Source: Mameliella sp. MMSF_3455 (lineage in GTDB: Bacteria > Pseudomonadota > Alphaproteobacteria > Rhodobacterales > Rhodobacteraceae). Taken from it: 64,000 bases of DNA. The stretch covers positions 1-64,000 of the forward strand of contig NZ_JASHJL010000016.1 in NCBI RefSeq assembly GCF_030733205.1. The letters run 5' to 3'. Shown here one piece after another: positions 1 through 8,234 of the stretch (its first letter is position 1; every line of letters starts with the position of its first letter). A model generated the notes under the pieces. The model was not told the origin of the DNA, made no database searches, and saw only the letters and a list, made by a program, of their open reading frames with translations. A program made the position numbers and the translations under genes.

Positions 1-176
1 AAGTCGTTTTCGAGAGCGACGCGTGCGGCGGCGTTGTCGATCAGCGTCTGCGAGTTGGTCTCGATGGTGGTGTAGGCGGCGACGGCCAGGCCCACGACGG
101 CTGCGGTCAGGACGACCCAGTCGACAGTCACGGCGCCGTTTTCGTCTTTGCGGAAGTTCTTGATGAAGTTGATCAT
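1..176 (-). CDS. Flp-type pilin, copy A (stop codon lies outside the window)
   Basis: This is a small pilin subunit of the Flp/Tad type. The reading frame starts at the ATG complementary to 174-176 and runs off the left edge one codon before the stop seen in copy B. The protein begins MINFIKNFRKDENGAVTVDW and continues with a hydrophobic stretch (VVLTAAVVGLAVAAY). That is the expected layout of a short charged leader, a cleavage region around G-A-V-T-V-D/E-W and an N-terminal helix. A ribosome-binding sequence, GGAGAA, lies just upstream on the minus strand. The gene differs from copy B at only three bases, and only one residue changes (Asn instead of Asp in the leader). Assembly by a Tad secretion system is known for the family; no tad genes are visible here. 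Confidence 0.75.
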   Translation of the reverse strand, partial: MINFIKNFRKDENGAVTVDWVVLTAAVVGLAVAAYTTIETNSQTLIDNAAARVALEND

Positions 177-285
177 TGGTTTTCTCCGGTCGACCTTTCG
201 GTCGGTCATGTCATGTGCGGTAGGGAGGGCCAGCCGCCATGCGGCCGGGCCCGTGGGGATACGCGGCGCTCAGGCCGCGCCCGAC

Positions 286-465
286 TTAGAAGTCGTTTTC
301 GAGAGCGACGCGTGCGGCGGCGTTGTCGATCAGCGTCTGCGAGTTGGTCTCGATGGTGGTGTAGGCAGCGACGGCCAGGCCCACGACGGCTGCGGTCAGG
401 ACGACCCAGTCGACAGTCACGGCGCCATCTTCGTCTTTGCGGAAGTTCTTGATGAAGTTGATCAT
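286..465 (-). CDS. Flp-type pilin, copy B
   Basis: This is a 59-residue pilin nearly identical to the gene 110 bases downstream. The leader is MINFIKNFRKDEDGAVTVDW, followed by one transmembrane or pilin helix (VVLTAAVVGLAVAAYTTIE) and a short polar tail ending in ENDF. The start is supported by a GGAGAGAG motif before the ATG. The DxGAVTVDWV block resembles the processing site of short Rhodobacterales Flp pilins, where a TadV-like prepilin peptidase cuts inside the leader. Both copies face the same way and are probably co-transcribed from a promoter in the A+T-richer DNA above 466. The tandem copies could be dosage copies or major and minor pilins. Function is inferred from length and helix position, not from a family search. 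Confidence 0.78.
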   Translation of the reverse strand: MINFIKNFRKDEDGAVTVDWVVLTAAVVGLAVAAYTTIETNSQTLIDNAAARVALENDF

Positions 466-823
466 GGTCTCTCTCCGTAGATATCTTGCTTTGCTTTCAG
501 CGACCGTCTTGGGCGTTGCGGGCCTCTCTCACCTTGCCCTGTCCCTCGTCGGTATGAACTTATTAAGCAGTTGGTTTGGGGCGAGAGTGTGGCTCGAATG
601 GATTGATTTTGCAGCCGGGCCGGAATCCTTGTGAATTATGAATAACAGTATGATTTATATGAATAACTTCCCGCTCTCCAGATGCCGAAAGAGTTAACTC
701 CGGCTTCGGAATGCCGCGTTTTCAAGGCACTGGTTCGGCCTTTCGCAACACTGATGGATAAATTGCACGGATTGTGCGAGACTGTGGAAAAGTCGGACCG
801 AAACACGGGGATCGAGCAGGCCC
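466..823. other. Intergenic region between the pilin pair and the lytic transglycosylase
   Basis: These 358 bases separate two divergent transcription units and are more A+T-rich than their surroundings, especially about 545-680. They must hold promoters for the minus-strand pilins and the plus-strand transglycosylase. No convincing -35/-10 pair or regulator palindrome stands out by eye, and the short open frames have poor starts and no recognisable product. Confidence 0.5.
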
Positions 824-1693
824 ATGGTCGTCAGAACACTATCGTGCGCCGCTTTTGCGGCTGCTTTGTCCTGTGCGCAGGGCGTGCAGGCACAGGATGC
901 GGCCGGGGCACCGGTGCAGGATTTCACTTTCAAGCGGGTGACGCCGCCGAAGGCCGGCGTCAAGAAGCGGATCACCGTCCAGATCGCGCCGCGTGCCAAC
1001 CCGGCCGTGGCACCGCCACTGCCCACGGCACCCGCGACGGCGCCGACCGTGGCTCCCCAGGCCGCCGCCGCACTGGCGGCTGTGCCGTCGGTCCCGCTGG
1101 GCAGCTATTCCTGGTTCTGGAATGCCGTTTCGCCAGAAGCCTCGGCCACCGGCCCGGGGAGATTGGCCCCCGCGCTGGCCACGCTGACCAAGGGGCCCGA
1201 AGGGCAGAGCGTCGGCGGGCCGCGCCTGCAATCGCTGCAGGACATCGCGCAGGTCCACGGGGTCGATCTTTTGCGTGAGACAGTGGGCACACGGGTCTCT
1301 CCGGCCTTCGCCCTGGCGGTGATCGCGGTGGAGTCGGCTGGTGCGCCAAGGGCGCAGAGCAAGGCGGGCGCACAGGGGTTGATGCAATTGATGCCGGCCA
1401 CCGCCCAGCGGTTCGGGGTCAAGGATGCCTTCGATCCGGTGCAGAACATCCGCGGCGGGGTCGCCTTTCTGGATTTCCTGATGGAGAAGTTCGAGGGCGA
1501 TCCGATCCTCGTGCTCGCCGGTTACAACGCGGGCGAGAACTCCATCGGGCAGCACGGGGGCGTGCCGCCCTATGCCGAAACACGGGACTACGTGCCGAAG
1601 GTGCTGGCCGCCTTCCAGGTCGCCAAGGGCCTGTGCATGACGCCGCCCGAGTTGATCTCGGACGGCTGCGTGTTCCGGGTGATGTCACAATAA
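824..1693 (+). CDS. Lytic transglycosylase (SLT family), exported
   Basis: A periplasmic enzyme that cleaves peptidoglycan glycan strands to form 1,6-anhydro-muropeptides. The 289-residue protein starts with a signal peptide (MVVRTLSCAAFAAALSCAQGVQAQ) followed by an Ala/Pro-rich linker (about 50-90). A C-terminal SLT domain covers about 145-265. The catalytic Glu is E170 in AVIAVESAG, followed by the family motifs SKAGAQGLMQLMPATA and AGYNAGE. It is monocistronic, facing away from the pilin genes. Similar small SLT proteins are often linked to secretion or pilus machinery, so a role in opening the wall for the Tad pilus is possible, but that is inferred from position only. Confidence 0.9.
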   Translation: MVVRTLSCAAFAAALSCAQGVQAQDAAGAPVQDFTFKRVTPPKAGVKKRITVQIAPRANPAVAPPLPTAPATAPTVAPQAAAALAAVPSVPLGSYSWFWNAVSPEASATGPGRLAPALATLTKGPEGQSVGGPRLQSLQDIAQVHGVDLLRETVGTRVSPAFALAVIAVESAGAPRAQSKAGAQGLMQLMPATAQRFGVKDAFDPVQNIRGGVAFLDFLMEKFEGDPILVLAGYNAGENSIGQHGGVPPYAETRDYVPKVLAAFQVAKGLCMTPPELISDGCVFRVMSQ

Positions 1694-1732
1694 GCGGTCC
1701 GGTCCCTGACATGCACTGGGACCTCGCCGGGA

Positions 1733-3148
1733 TCAGCCGCGCAGGACCGCGCCCGGGTTCATGATGCCCTTCGGGTCCAGCGCCGATTTGATCGCCCGCA
1801 TCGCGGCGAGCTTGGCCGGGTCGCCATAGCGTTCGAGGTCATCGACCTTCAGCCGCCCGATGCCGTGCTCTGCACTGACGGAACCGCCCAGGTCATGCAC
1901 AAGGTCGTGCACGCAGGTCTTGATCGCGTCGCGCTGATCGACATGGTCGGCCTTGGTCCGGCCCGGGACCGGGAACACATTGTAATGCAGGTTGCCATCG
2001 CCTGCGTGGCCGAAACAGTTGATGCGCCAGTCCCCCAGCCGGGCCAGCGCCGGACCGGCCCGCGAGATGAACTCGGGGATGGCGCCAAGCGGGACGGAAA
2101 TGTCGTGGCTGGAGACGGCCCCCACGAGGCGGTTGGCCTCGGACATGTGCTCTCGCAGGGTCCAGAGCGCCTCGGACTGGGCCAGCGATTGTGCCACGAT
2201 GCCGTCGGTGACCAGGGCGGCCTCATGCGCCGCGGCAAAGAGGGTTTCCAGCGCCTCCGCAGGATCGGCGCCACGTCCCAGGCCGATGTCCATCAGCACG
2301 CTCCACTCCGGCGGCGTTTCCCAGGGTTGGCGCAGGTCAGGCAGTTTCTCTGCCAGGAAGTCGAACCCGGTGCGGTGCATCAGCTCGAAGGCGCTGATCG
2401 TCTCGCCCAGCTGGCCGCGCGCCAGCGCCAGGAGGGTCAGCGCTGCATCGGGCGAGGGGACCGTCAGCAGGGCCGTGCCTGTGGTTGCGGGGCGGGGCGC
2501 CAGTTTCAGGCTGGCAGCCGTGATGATGCCCAATGTGCCTTCGGCCCCGATCAGCAGGTGGCGCAGGTCATAGCCGGTGTTGTCCTTGCGCAGCCGTTTC
2601 AGCCCGTGCCAGACCGACCCGTCGGGCAGGACCGCCTCCAGTCCCAGCACCTGGTCGCGGGCATTGCCGTAGCGCAGCGTGTTGATGCCGCCCGCATTGG
2701 TCCCCAGCAAGCCACCGATCCGGGCAGACCCTTCGGAGGCCAGCGACAATGGGAACAAACGGTCCACGTCAGCGGCGGCGCTCTGGACATCGGCCAGGAT
2801 TGCCCCGGCTTCGACCACTGCCGCGTTTTCCTGCGGGTGGACCGAACGGATGGCCGACATGCGTTCCAGAGAGACGATCAGAGGCGCGGGGCCGTCCGGT
2901 TTCAGCTGGCCGCCGACAAGGCCGGTTCCGCCGCCAAGGGGGATGATGCCGACGCCTGTTTCGGCACAGGTCCGTACGATCGTGGAAACCTCGTCCGTCG
3001 AGCGGGGTAGGGCGATCCATTCCGCCGTACTGGTCCAGCGTCCACGCGGTTCCTCGCGGTGGCGGGCCTCTGCGGGACGCAGGGTGTCATCGGGCAGCAG
3101 CGCCGAGAGGCTCTGGACAAAGGCGTGATCGGCGGGGGCAAGCGGCAT
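1733..3148 (-). CDS. FAD-linked oxidase (GlcD / D-lactate dehydrogenase-like)
   Basis: A flavoprotein of the VAO/PCMH family that oxidises a D-2-hydroxy acid (glycolate, D-lactate or D-2-hydroxyglutarate). The 471-residue protein has the N-terminal FAD-binding segment with IIPLGGGTGLVGGQ (about 68-81) and GTNAGGINTLRYG. The C-terminal FAD-oxidase domain contains GDGNLHYNVFP and SAEHGIGRLK (about 425-434). Length is normal for single-subunit members. No glcE or glcF partner is adjacent, so a stand-alone dehydrogenase is more likely than a subunit of glycolate oxidase. The exact substrate cannot be read from the sequence. Confidence 0.85.
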   Translation of the reverse strand: MPLAPADHAFVQSLSALLPDDTLRPAEARHREEPRGRWTSTAEWIALPRSTDEVSTIVRTCAETGVGIIPLGGGTGLVGGQLKPDGPAPLIVSLERMSAIRSVHPQENAAVVEAGAILADVQSAAADVDRLFPLSLASEGSARIGGLLGTNAGGINTLRYGNARDQVLGLEAVLPDGSVWHGLKRLRKDNTGYDLRHLLIGAEGTLGIITAASLKLAPRPATTGTALLTVPSPDAALTLLALARGQLGETISAFELMHRTGFDFLAEKLPDLRQPWETPPEWSVLMDIGLGRGADPAEALETLFAAAHEAALVTDGIVAQSLAQSEALWTLREHMSEANRLVGAVSSHDISVPLGAIPEFISRAGPALARLGDWRINCFGHAGDGNLHYNVFPVPGRTKADHVDQRDAIKTCVHDLVHDLGGSVSAEHGIGRLKVDDLERYGDPAKLAAMRAIKSALDPKGIMNPGAVLRG

Positions 3149-3193
3149 GGCATCCTCTTTCTTCGGATGCCCGCACTTGTGGCACGCGGGTCA

Positions 3194-3244
3194 GCGAGGG
3201 GCCAGCCCCTCGCGCTCCCCGAGGTGTTTGCGGCCCAAGGAAGG
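3194..3244. repeat. Dispersed intergenic repeat, copy A
   Basis: A perfect 8-bp hairpin (GCGAGGGG, loop CCAG, CCCCTCGC at 3194-3213) is followed by CTCCCCGAGGTGTTTGCGGC and CCAAGGAAG. The same plan of GC-rich hairpin, CCCCGG, TATTTTC-like block and GAAGAAG recurs at about 24.9, 58.4 and 63.9 kb. It lies between the ends of two minus-strand genes and could also act as a weak terminator for the gene at 3250-4077. Confidence 0.6.
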
Positions 3245-3249
3245 CCGGG

Positions 3250-4077
3250 TCAGTCCGGGTCGGTCAGGTAGCGAGGCTGCAGCACGATGACGGTGGGACG
3301 GCGCGGCAGGTCGCGCAATGAGATCTCGAGCGTCGCATCGCTGCGCCGGTCGATCTGGAAGGTGTCGCTGACGTCGGCCAGGAACCGTTCCAGGGCGTAG
3401 CCGGAGAACCAGTGCATCGGGATCACGACCGAGCTTTTCAGCCGGTCGACGATGCGTTTGACCGTCGAGAGCGGCATCGTCATGCCGCCGTCCACCGGCA
3501 CCATCAGCACATCCGCCCGCCCTAGCGCGGCGTATTGCCGGTCGGTCGGTTCGTGGTGCAGGTGGCCAAGATGGGCGATGCAGAGGCCCTCGACCTCGAA
3601 GATGAAGATGGAATTGCCGTTCGGCTCGTCCCCGCCATAGGCCGAACGGATGTCGGTCGAGACGTTGCGGATCAGCATTTCACCAAGGTCCAGGTAGTGA
3701 TCGACGCCTTCTCCAAAGACCTCGCCCCATCCGCGCAGGACGTGGGGGATGGCCGGATCGACGACATTTGTCCAATGGGTCGTGTGGGCGTGGTTCATGG
3801 TGACGATGTCGGGGATCATCCGCGTGGTGCCGATATTTCCGTTGTAATCGGTCACGGCCTCCAGCCCGCCGCGTGTCTGGATCAGGAAGGAGGCATGGGC
3901 GATGTAGTGGATGCGAACCGTGTATTCGGGGATCGGCGCGGTCCAGCTGGCCTTGTGCAGGTATTCGATCCCCGGGGCCGCATCCGCTATGGCGATGCAG
4001 TGCGAAGGTCGGCGCTGTTCCTGGGCCTGTACCAGCGTGGCGGTCAGGAAAAGAAGGGCGGCGGCAAGGCGGATCAT
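3250..4077 (-). CDS. Exported metallo-beta-lactamase-fold hydrolase
   Basis: The 275-residue protein has a clear signal peptide (MIRLAAALLFLTATLVQAQ), so it acts in the periplasm. It carries UlaG/MBL-like elements: IHYIAHASFLIQTRGG and VTDYNG near the start of the fold, a degenerate first metal motif (TMNHAHTTHW), then IAHLGHLHHEP, MVPVDGG and IPMHWFSG. The first motif departs from canonical HxHxDH, although several His residues remain. The substrate is unknown. The gene stands alone on the minus strand, 101 bases before the FAD oxidase start, with repeat copy A between them. Confidence 0.7.
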   Translation of the reverse strand: MIRLAAALLFLTATLVQAQEQRRPSHCIAIADAAPGIEYLHKASWTAPIPEYTVRIHYIAHASFLIQTRGGLEAVTDYNGNIGTTRMIPDIVTMNHAHTTHWTNVVDPAIPHVLRGWGEVFGEGVDHYLDLGEMLIRNVSTDIRSAYGGDEPNGNSIFIFEVEGLCIAHLGHLHHEPTDRQYAALGRADVLMVPVDGGMTMPLSTVKRIVDRLKSSVVIPMHWFSGYALERFLADVSDTFQIDRRSDATLEISLRDLPRRPTVIVLQPRYLTDPD

Positions 4078-4212
4078 CGGGCGCTCCTGTCGGGTGACGT
4101 CCCGGAAAGGGTAGCGCGCGCGGACCGCTGGCCAAATTCACAATTTCGCCGGGGCGGTCCGGTCAGTGCTCGGGGATGCTTTTCTGCGCATCCGGGTCAT
4201 GCTTCACGGCGT

Positions 4213-4800
4213 CTAGCCGACCTCGGTCCGGCCACGCCTGTCAGACCGCAGCGAAGCATAGAGCACATGGGTCCGCCAGCGGCCATTGATCTGCAGGTAG
4301 CTTTGCGCCACGCCCTCGTACTTGAAGCCCGACTGCTCCAGCAACCCGCGCGAGGCGACGTTCTCGGGCAGGCAGGCGGCCTCCATCCGGCTCAACCCCA
4401 TCTTTTCGAAGGCCTGGTGCACCATCATGGCGATCGCCTCGGACATGTAGCCCCGCCGGGTGTAACGTTCCCCGATCCAGTAGCCCAGCGTGCCGGCCTG
4501 TGCCGGGCCGCGCCGGATGTTGTCCAGCGTGATCGCGCCCAGCAGAGCTTGGTCTTCGCGGCGGATCAGGAAGAGCGGCAGCGCCGAGCCGGTGCCGATG
4601 GAGCGTGAGGCCCAGTAGACGCGGTTGGTAAAGGCCTTGCGCGTCAGGTGGTCGGACGACCACGACGGCTCCCAGGGGGTCAGGAACTCGCGGCTTTCAC
4701 GGCGCAGGTTCGACCAGGTGGTGAAATCGGAATGCACGGGCGGGCGCAGCGTCAGGCGCTCTGTCTCGAGCTGGACCTTGCGCCGGAACGCCAGCATCAT
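4213..4800 (-). CDS. GNAT N-acetyltransferase, RimJ/RimL type
   Basis: A 195-residue acetyltransferase of the RimJ type, which transfers acetyl from acetyl-CoA to an N-terminal amino group or small molecule. Visible features are VQLETERLTLRPPVHSDF at the start, GAITLDNIRRG, the acetyl-CoA loop GYWIGERYTRRGYMSEAI, and the C-terminal EAACLPENVASRGLLEQSGF. The start is set at the ATG complementary to 4798-4800, which overlaps the stop of the upstream M16 peptidase by four bases. A longer open frame continues upstream to 5220, but that part lies inside the peptidase gene and is not coding. It is the last gene of the thrC-M16 run. Confidence 0.88.
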   Translation of the reverse strand: MMLAFRRKVQLETERLTLRPPVHSDFTTWSNLRRESREFLTPWEPSWSSDHLTRKAFTNRVYWASRSIGTGSALPLFLIRREDQALLGAITLDNIRRGPAQAGTLGYWIGERYTRRGYMSEAIAMMVHQAFEKMGLSRMEAACLPENVASRGLLEQSGFKYEGVAQSYLQINGRWRTHVLYASLRSDRRGRTEVG

Positions 4801-6059
4801 GCCGCTCGGCGTGCCTGCAGCTCGGCGAGCGTGGGGGCCTCTGCGACGGGGCCGTAGAGCGCCATCGCCGCGGCGGCTTCGGCGGCCTGTGCCTGGGCAA
4901 AGCGCAGCACGTCCTCGCGTGTGACCGCATCGATCTTGGCCACTGTGCGTTCGATATCCGGCACCTCTCCCCAGATCTGGACCATGCGGGCACTGCGCTC
5001 GGCCCGGGACGACGGGCTTTCGAGGCCCATCAGCAGGCCGGCCTTCATCTGGGCGCGGGCGCGTTCGATCTCGGCGGGGCTCATGTCCTCGGCGCTGCGC
5101 TTCATCTCGTCCACGGTCAGCGTGATCAGTTCCGGCATCTCGGCGCCCGAGGTTCCGGCGTAGATCGTCGTCATGCCGGTGTCGGCATAGGCGCCGTTCT
5201 GGGCAAAGATGGTGTAGCAAAGGCCGCGCTTCTCGCGGATTTCCTGGAACAGCCGCGAGGACATGCCGCCGCCGAGGGCCACGGAATAGATCTGCGCGGT
5301 GTAGAAGTCGGGATCGCGATAGCCCGGCGCCTCGAAGGCCAGCGCCAGGTGCGCCTGTTCGAGGTCCTTGGTCCGGCGCGTTTCGCCACCGCGGAAGCGG
5401 GCGGGATCGGCCCCGAGGGCGCTGCGCGGGACCATGTCGCCAAAGAGCGCCTCGGACTGTTTGACCAGCGCGTCGTGATCCACCGCGCCCGCCGCAGAAA
5501 GGATCATCTGGTCCGGCCCGTAGTGTTCGTTCACGAAATTCGCCAGGTCGCCCCGGTCGAATCCCTGGACGCGCGTGGCTTCGCCCAGAATGGTGCGGCC
5601 GATGGGCTGGTCCGGATAGGCCTGTTCCTGCAGCCAGTCAAAGATCACGTCGTCGGGCGTGTCATGTGCCTGGCCGATTTCCTGCAGGATGACATGGCGT
5701 TCGACCTCGATTTCCTTGGGGTCGAAAACGGGCTCTCGCAGGATGTCGGCGATCACGTCCACGGCCAGCGCCACGTCCGGTTCCAGAACGCGTGCGTAAT
5801 AGGCCGTGACCTCGCGCGAGGTATAGGCGTTGATATAGCCGCCCACGTCCTCGATCGCTTCTGCGATCTGCAGGGCACTGCGGGTCCTGGTGCCCTTGAA
5901 GGCCATATGTTCCAGGAAATGCGCGATGCCGTTCTGTTCTTCGCGTTCGTGTCGCCCTCCGGCAGTGACCCATAGTCCGACCGCGGCGCTTTGCAGCCCC
6001 GGCATGTTTTCGGTCACGACGCGCAGTCCGTTGGAAAGGGTGGCGATCTGGACGGTCAC
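4797..6059 (-). CDS. M16 family zinc metallopeptidase (processing-peptidase-like)
   Basis: A 420-residue member of the pitrilysin/MPP family. The inverted zinc motif HxxEH is H47-F-L-E50-H51 in GIAHFLEHMAFKGT. The second domain shows GGGMSSRLFQEIREKRGLCY, typical of single-module bacterial members. Related alphaproteobacterial proteins are close to the mitochondrial processing peptidase beta subunit. The start overlaps the thrC stop by four bases and the stop overlaps the GNAT start by four, so translation is probably coupled. The thrC-M16 pair is a familiar alphaproteobacterial arrangement. The native substrate is unknown. Confidence 0.93.
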   Translation of the reverse strand: MTVQIATLSNGLRVVTENMPGLQSAAVGLWVTAGGRHEREEQNGIAHFLEHMAFKGTRTRSALQIAEAIEDVGGYINAYTSREVTAYYARVLEPDVALAVDVIADILREPVFDPKEIEVERHVILQEIGQAHDTPDDVIFDWLQEQAYPDQPIGRTILGEATRVQGFDRGDLANFVNEHYGPDQMILSAAGAVDHDALVKQSEALFGDMVPRSALGADPARFRGGETRRTKDLEQAHLALAFEAPGYRDPDFYTAQIYSVALGGGMSSRLFQEIREKRGLCYTIFAQNGAYADTGMTTIYAGTSGAEMPELITLTVDEMKRSAEDMSPAEIERARAQMKAGLLMGLESPSSRAERSARMVQIWGEVPDIERTVAKIDAVTREDVLRFAQAQAAEAAAAMALYGPVAEAPTLAELQARRAA

Positions 6060-7444
6060 TTGGCGATGCGCTCCTGGATGAGGGTTTCGAGGGCGGCGAG
6101 GTCATTCCGTACCCGCGTCACCCGTTCCGGACGCTCATACAGATCGGCCATGCGATTTGGAAGAGGGGGGCGGATCCCGCTGGCCTTTTCCACGGCGTCG
6201 GGGAACTTGGCCGGATGCGCGGTGGCGAGCGTGACCATCGGCGTCGCCGGGTCGCGCTGCGCCTCGCCCACGCGGACACCCACGGCGGAATGCGGGCACA
6301 GCAACTCGCCCATCGTGGCATGTGCGGTTCGGATGGTGTCCAGCGTGTCTTCTTCGGACACGCGGGCCGAATCGAAATGCTCTCGCAGGGCTTCTAGCGC
6401 GCCCTGGGACACCTTGAAGCCACCGGCTTTCAGTTCGTCCATCAGTTGCGCCACGGCGGCACCGTCGCGGCCATAGGCGTCGAACAGCGCGCGTTCGAAG
6501 TTGCTGCTGACCTGGATGTCCATCGAGGGGCTGATCGAGGGATGGACCTCGGAGGTCTTGTAGTCACCCGTGGACAGGCAGCGGTGCAGGATGTCGTTCT
6601 GGTTGGTTGCAACGACCAGCCGGTCGATGGGCAGGCCCATCTTCTTGGCGATGTAGCCGGCAAAGATATCGCCGAAGTTGCCCGTGGGCACGGTGAAGCT
6701 GACCTTGCGATCCGGCGCGCCCAGGCTGACGGCGGCGGAGAAATAGTAGACAACCTGTGCCAGCACCCGCGCCCAGTTGATCGAGTTTACGCCCGCCAGC
6801 CGTACGCTGTCGCGGAACTCGAAGTGGTTGAACATGTCCTTGAGCCGCGCCTGGCAGTCGTCGAAATGCCCGTCCAGCGCCAAGGCGTGCACATTGGCCT
6901 CGGCCGGGGTGGTCATCTGGCGGCGCTGCACCTCGCTGACGCGGCCATGCGGGAACAGGATAAAGACGTCGACGTTGTCCAGCCCCTTGAAGGCCTCGAT
7001 CGCGGCCGATCCGGTATCGCCCGAGGTCGCGCCGACGATTGTCACACGCTCGCCGCGGCGTTCCAGCGCCTCTTGGAACAGCTGGCCTATCAGCTGCATG
7101 GCAAAGTCCTTGAAGGCCAGCGTCGGCCCGTGGAACAGCTCGAGCAGGAAATGCCCCGGAGCCAGTTGCACCATCGGCGCCCGCGCGCCGTGGCCGAACC
7201 CGGCATAGGCCTTGGCGATCAGGTCGGCAAAGACCTCGTCGGTAAAGCCATCGCCCACGAAGGGGCGCATCACGCGAAAGGCCGTTTCCTCGTAGCTGAG
7301 ACCATGCAGGGCGCGAATGTCGTCCCCGCTCATCCGGGGGATGGTTTCGGGGACATAGAGGCCGCCGTCGCGCGCAAGACCGGACAGCATCGCCTCTTCG
7401 AATGTCAGCGCAGGCGCCTGTCCGCGGGTAGAGATGTAACGCAT
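6056..7444 (-). CDS. thrC: Threonine synthase
   Basis: Converts O-phospho-L-homoserine to L-threonine with PLP, the last step of threonine synthesis. The 462-residue protein is a full-length class of threonine synthase. The N-terminal segment MRYISTRGQAPALTFEEAML is diagnostic. The PLP lysine is K112 in FHGPTLAFKDFAMQL, and the phosphate-binding loop is VGATSGDTGSAAIEAF. It lies one base downstream of the SURF1 stop and overlaps the M16 peptidase by four bases. lysC, the first enzyme of the same amino-acid family, is also in this window at 38.3-39.5 kb but is not linked. Confidence 0.96.
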   Translation of the reverse strand: MRYISTRGQAPALTFEEAMLSGLARDGGLYVPETIPRMSGDDIRALHGLSYEETAFRVMRPFVGDGFTDEVFADLIAKAYAGFGHGARAPMVQLAPGHFLLELFHGPTLAFKDFAMQLIGQLFQEALERRGERVTIVGATSGDTGSAAIEAFKGLDNVDVFILFPHGRVSEVQRRQMTTPAEANVHALALDGHFDDCQARLKDMFNHFEFRDSVRLAGVNSINWARVLAQVVYYFSAAVSLGAPDRKVSFTVPTGNFGDIFAGYIAKKMGLPIDRLVVATNQNDILHRCLSTGDYKTSEVHPSISPSMDIQVSSNFERALFDAYGRDGAAVAQLMDELKAGGFKVSQGALEALREHFDSARVSEEDTLDTIRTAHATMGELLCPHSAVGVRVGEAQRDPATPMVTLATAHPAKFPDAVEKASGIRPPLPNRMADLYERPERVTRVRNDLAALETLIQERIAK

Positions 7445-7445
7445 G

Positions 7446-8123
7446 TCAGGCCTCCCTGCCTGTTTTCAGCCGTCTGATCCAGACGCCTGTCATGATGAGC
7501 CAGACCGCGGCGAGCGAATACCACGTGATGGCGTATTGCAAGTGATCGTTGGGAATGCCGCTGGTGTCGACGGGCAGGGGCGTCACACCCTTGTCGGCGG
7601 GCGACATTGTTCGTGTCACGACCAGCAGCGGTTCGGTGTCCAGTGCCTCTGCCATCGGGGCTAGATCGCGCGCGAACCATGTATTGTCCGCCGGATCGTT
7701 GTCGGGGGTCGAAGAATTGCGGTCATCGGGCCAGTGCAGGTTACCGGTCATCTCTGCCGGTCCGGCGTAGCGCGTTGCGTCCTTTTGGTCGACGGGAACA
7801 AACCCGCGATCGACGAGAACACGCCGTCCGTCCTCGGTCTGGAATGGTGAGATCAGGCGCCAGCCGGCGCCGCGCTGCTTGACGGAAACGAGCACCGCCA
7901 AGGTCTCGGCGCCAATCTCTCCGGTCAGGGTCGTGGGCTGATAGCGCTGCGCCTCGGGATCGATCATCCGGGGCAGGGGCTGGGGATCGCCCGTGATGGT
8001 GGTATCGATCTCGTCCAGGATCCCGCGTTTCCAGTCCAGCCGCTGCATTTGCCAGGTGCCCAGCCACAGCAGGATGGCAATGCCGGTCAGGCCGATCAGC
8101 AGGGGGGCGATGTAGCGTCTCAA
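7446..8123 (-). CDS. SURF1-family cytochrome oxidase assembly protein
   Basis: An inner-membrane protein that helps insert or stabilise heme a in cytochrome c oxidase. I place the start at a TTG (complement of 8121-8123), giving 225 residues beginning LRRYIAPLLIGLTG, with GGAG seven bases upstream. A longer frame to 8198 would translate straight through the intrinsic terminator at 8146-8168, so I reject it. The protein has an N-terminal membrane helix followed by LGTWQMQRLDWKRG, a periplasmic domain with VLVDRGFVP, and a C-terminal helix (YAITWYSLAAVWLIMTGVW). It follows ctaE and precedes thrC. Confidence 0.9.
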   Translation of the reverse strand: MRRYIAPLLIGLTGIAILLWLGTWQMQRLDWKRGILDEIDTTITGDPQPLPRMIDPEAQRYQPTTLTGEIGAETLAVLVSVKQRGAGWRLISPFQTEDGRRVLVDRGFVPVDQKDATRYAGPAEMTGNLHWPDDRNSSTPDNDPADNTWFARDLAPMAEALDTEPLLVVTRTMSPADKGVTPLPVDTSGIPNDHLQYAITWYSLAAVWLIMTGVWIRRLKTGREA

Positions 8124-8145
8124 GCGGGGCTCCGGGAACGTGAAA

Positions 8146-8168
8146 GGCGCGCCCGGATCGGGCGCGCC
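8146..8168 (-). terminator. Intrinsic terminator after ctaE
   Basis: A perfect 9-bp stem (GGCGCGCCC at 8146-8154 with GGGCGCGCC at 8160-8168) with a five-base loop is followed on the minus strand by TTTC. It lies between ctaE and the SURF1 gene and just upstream of the SURF1 start. A second small inverted repeat (GGCGGG/CCCGCC) sits at about 8211-8228. It should attenuate read-through from the oxidase genes. Confidence 0.7.
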
Positions 8169-8234
8169 TTGGTGTACCTTCTGGGCCGTGAGGTTCAAGG
8201 CCTGATATACGGCGGGGTTTATCCCGCCGCACCT

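Noticed and set aside
4213-5220. A 335-residue acetyltransferase reading through from 5220
   Set aside because: The upstream 140 codons lie antisense-free but out of frame inside the M16 peptidase gene and read as low-complexity Arg/Gly-rich sequence; the coupled ATG at 4800 is the proper start.
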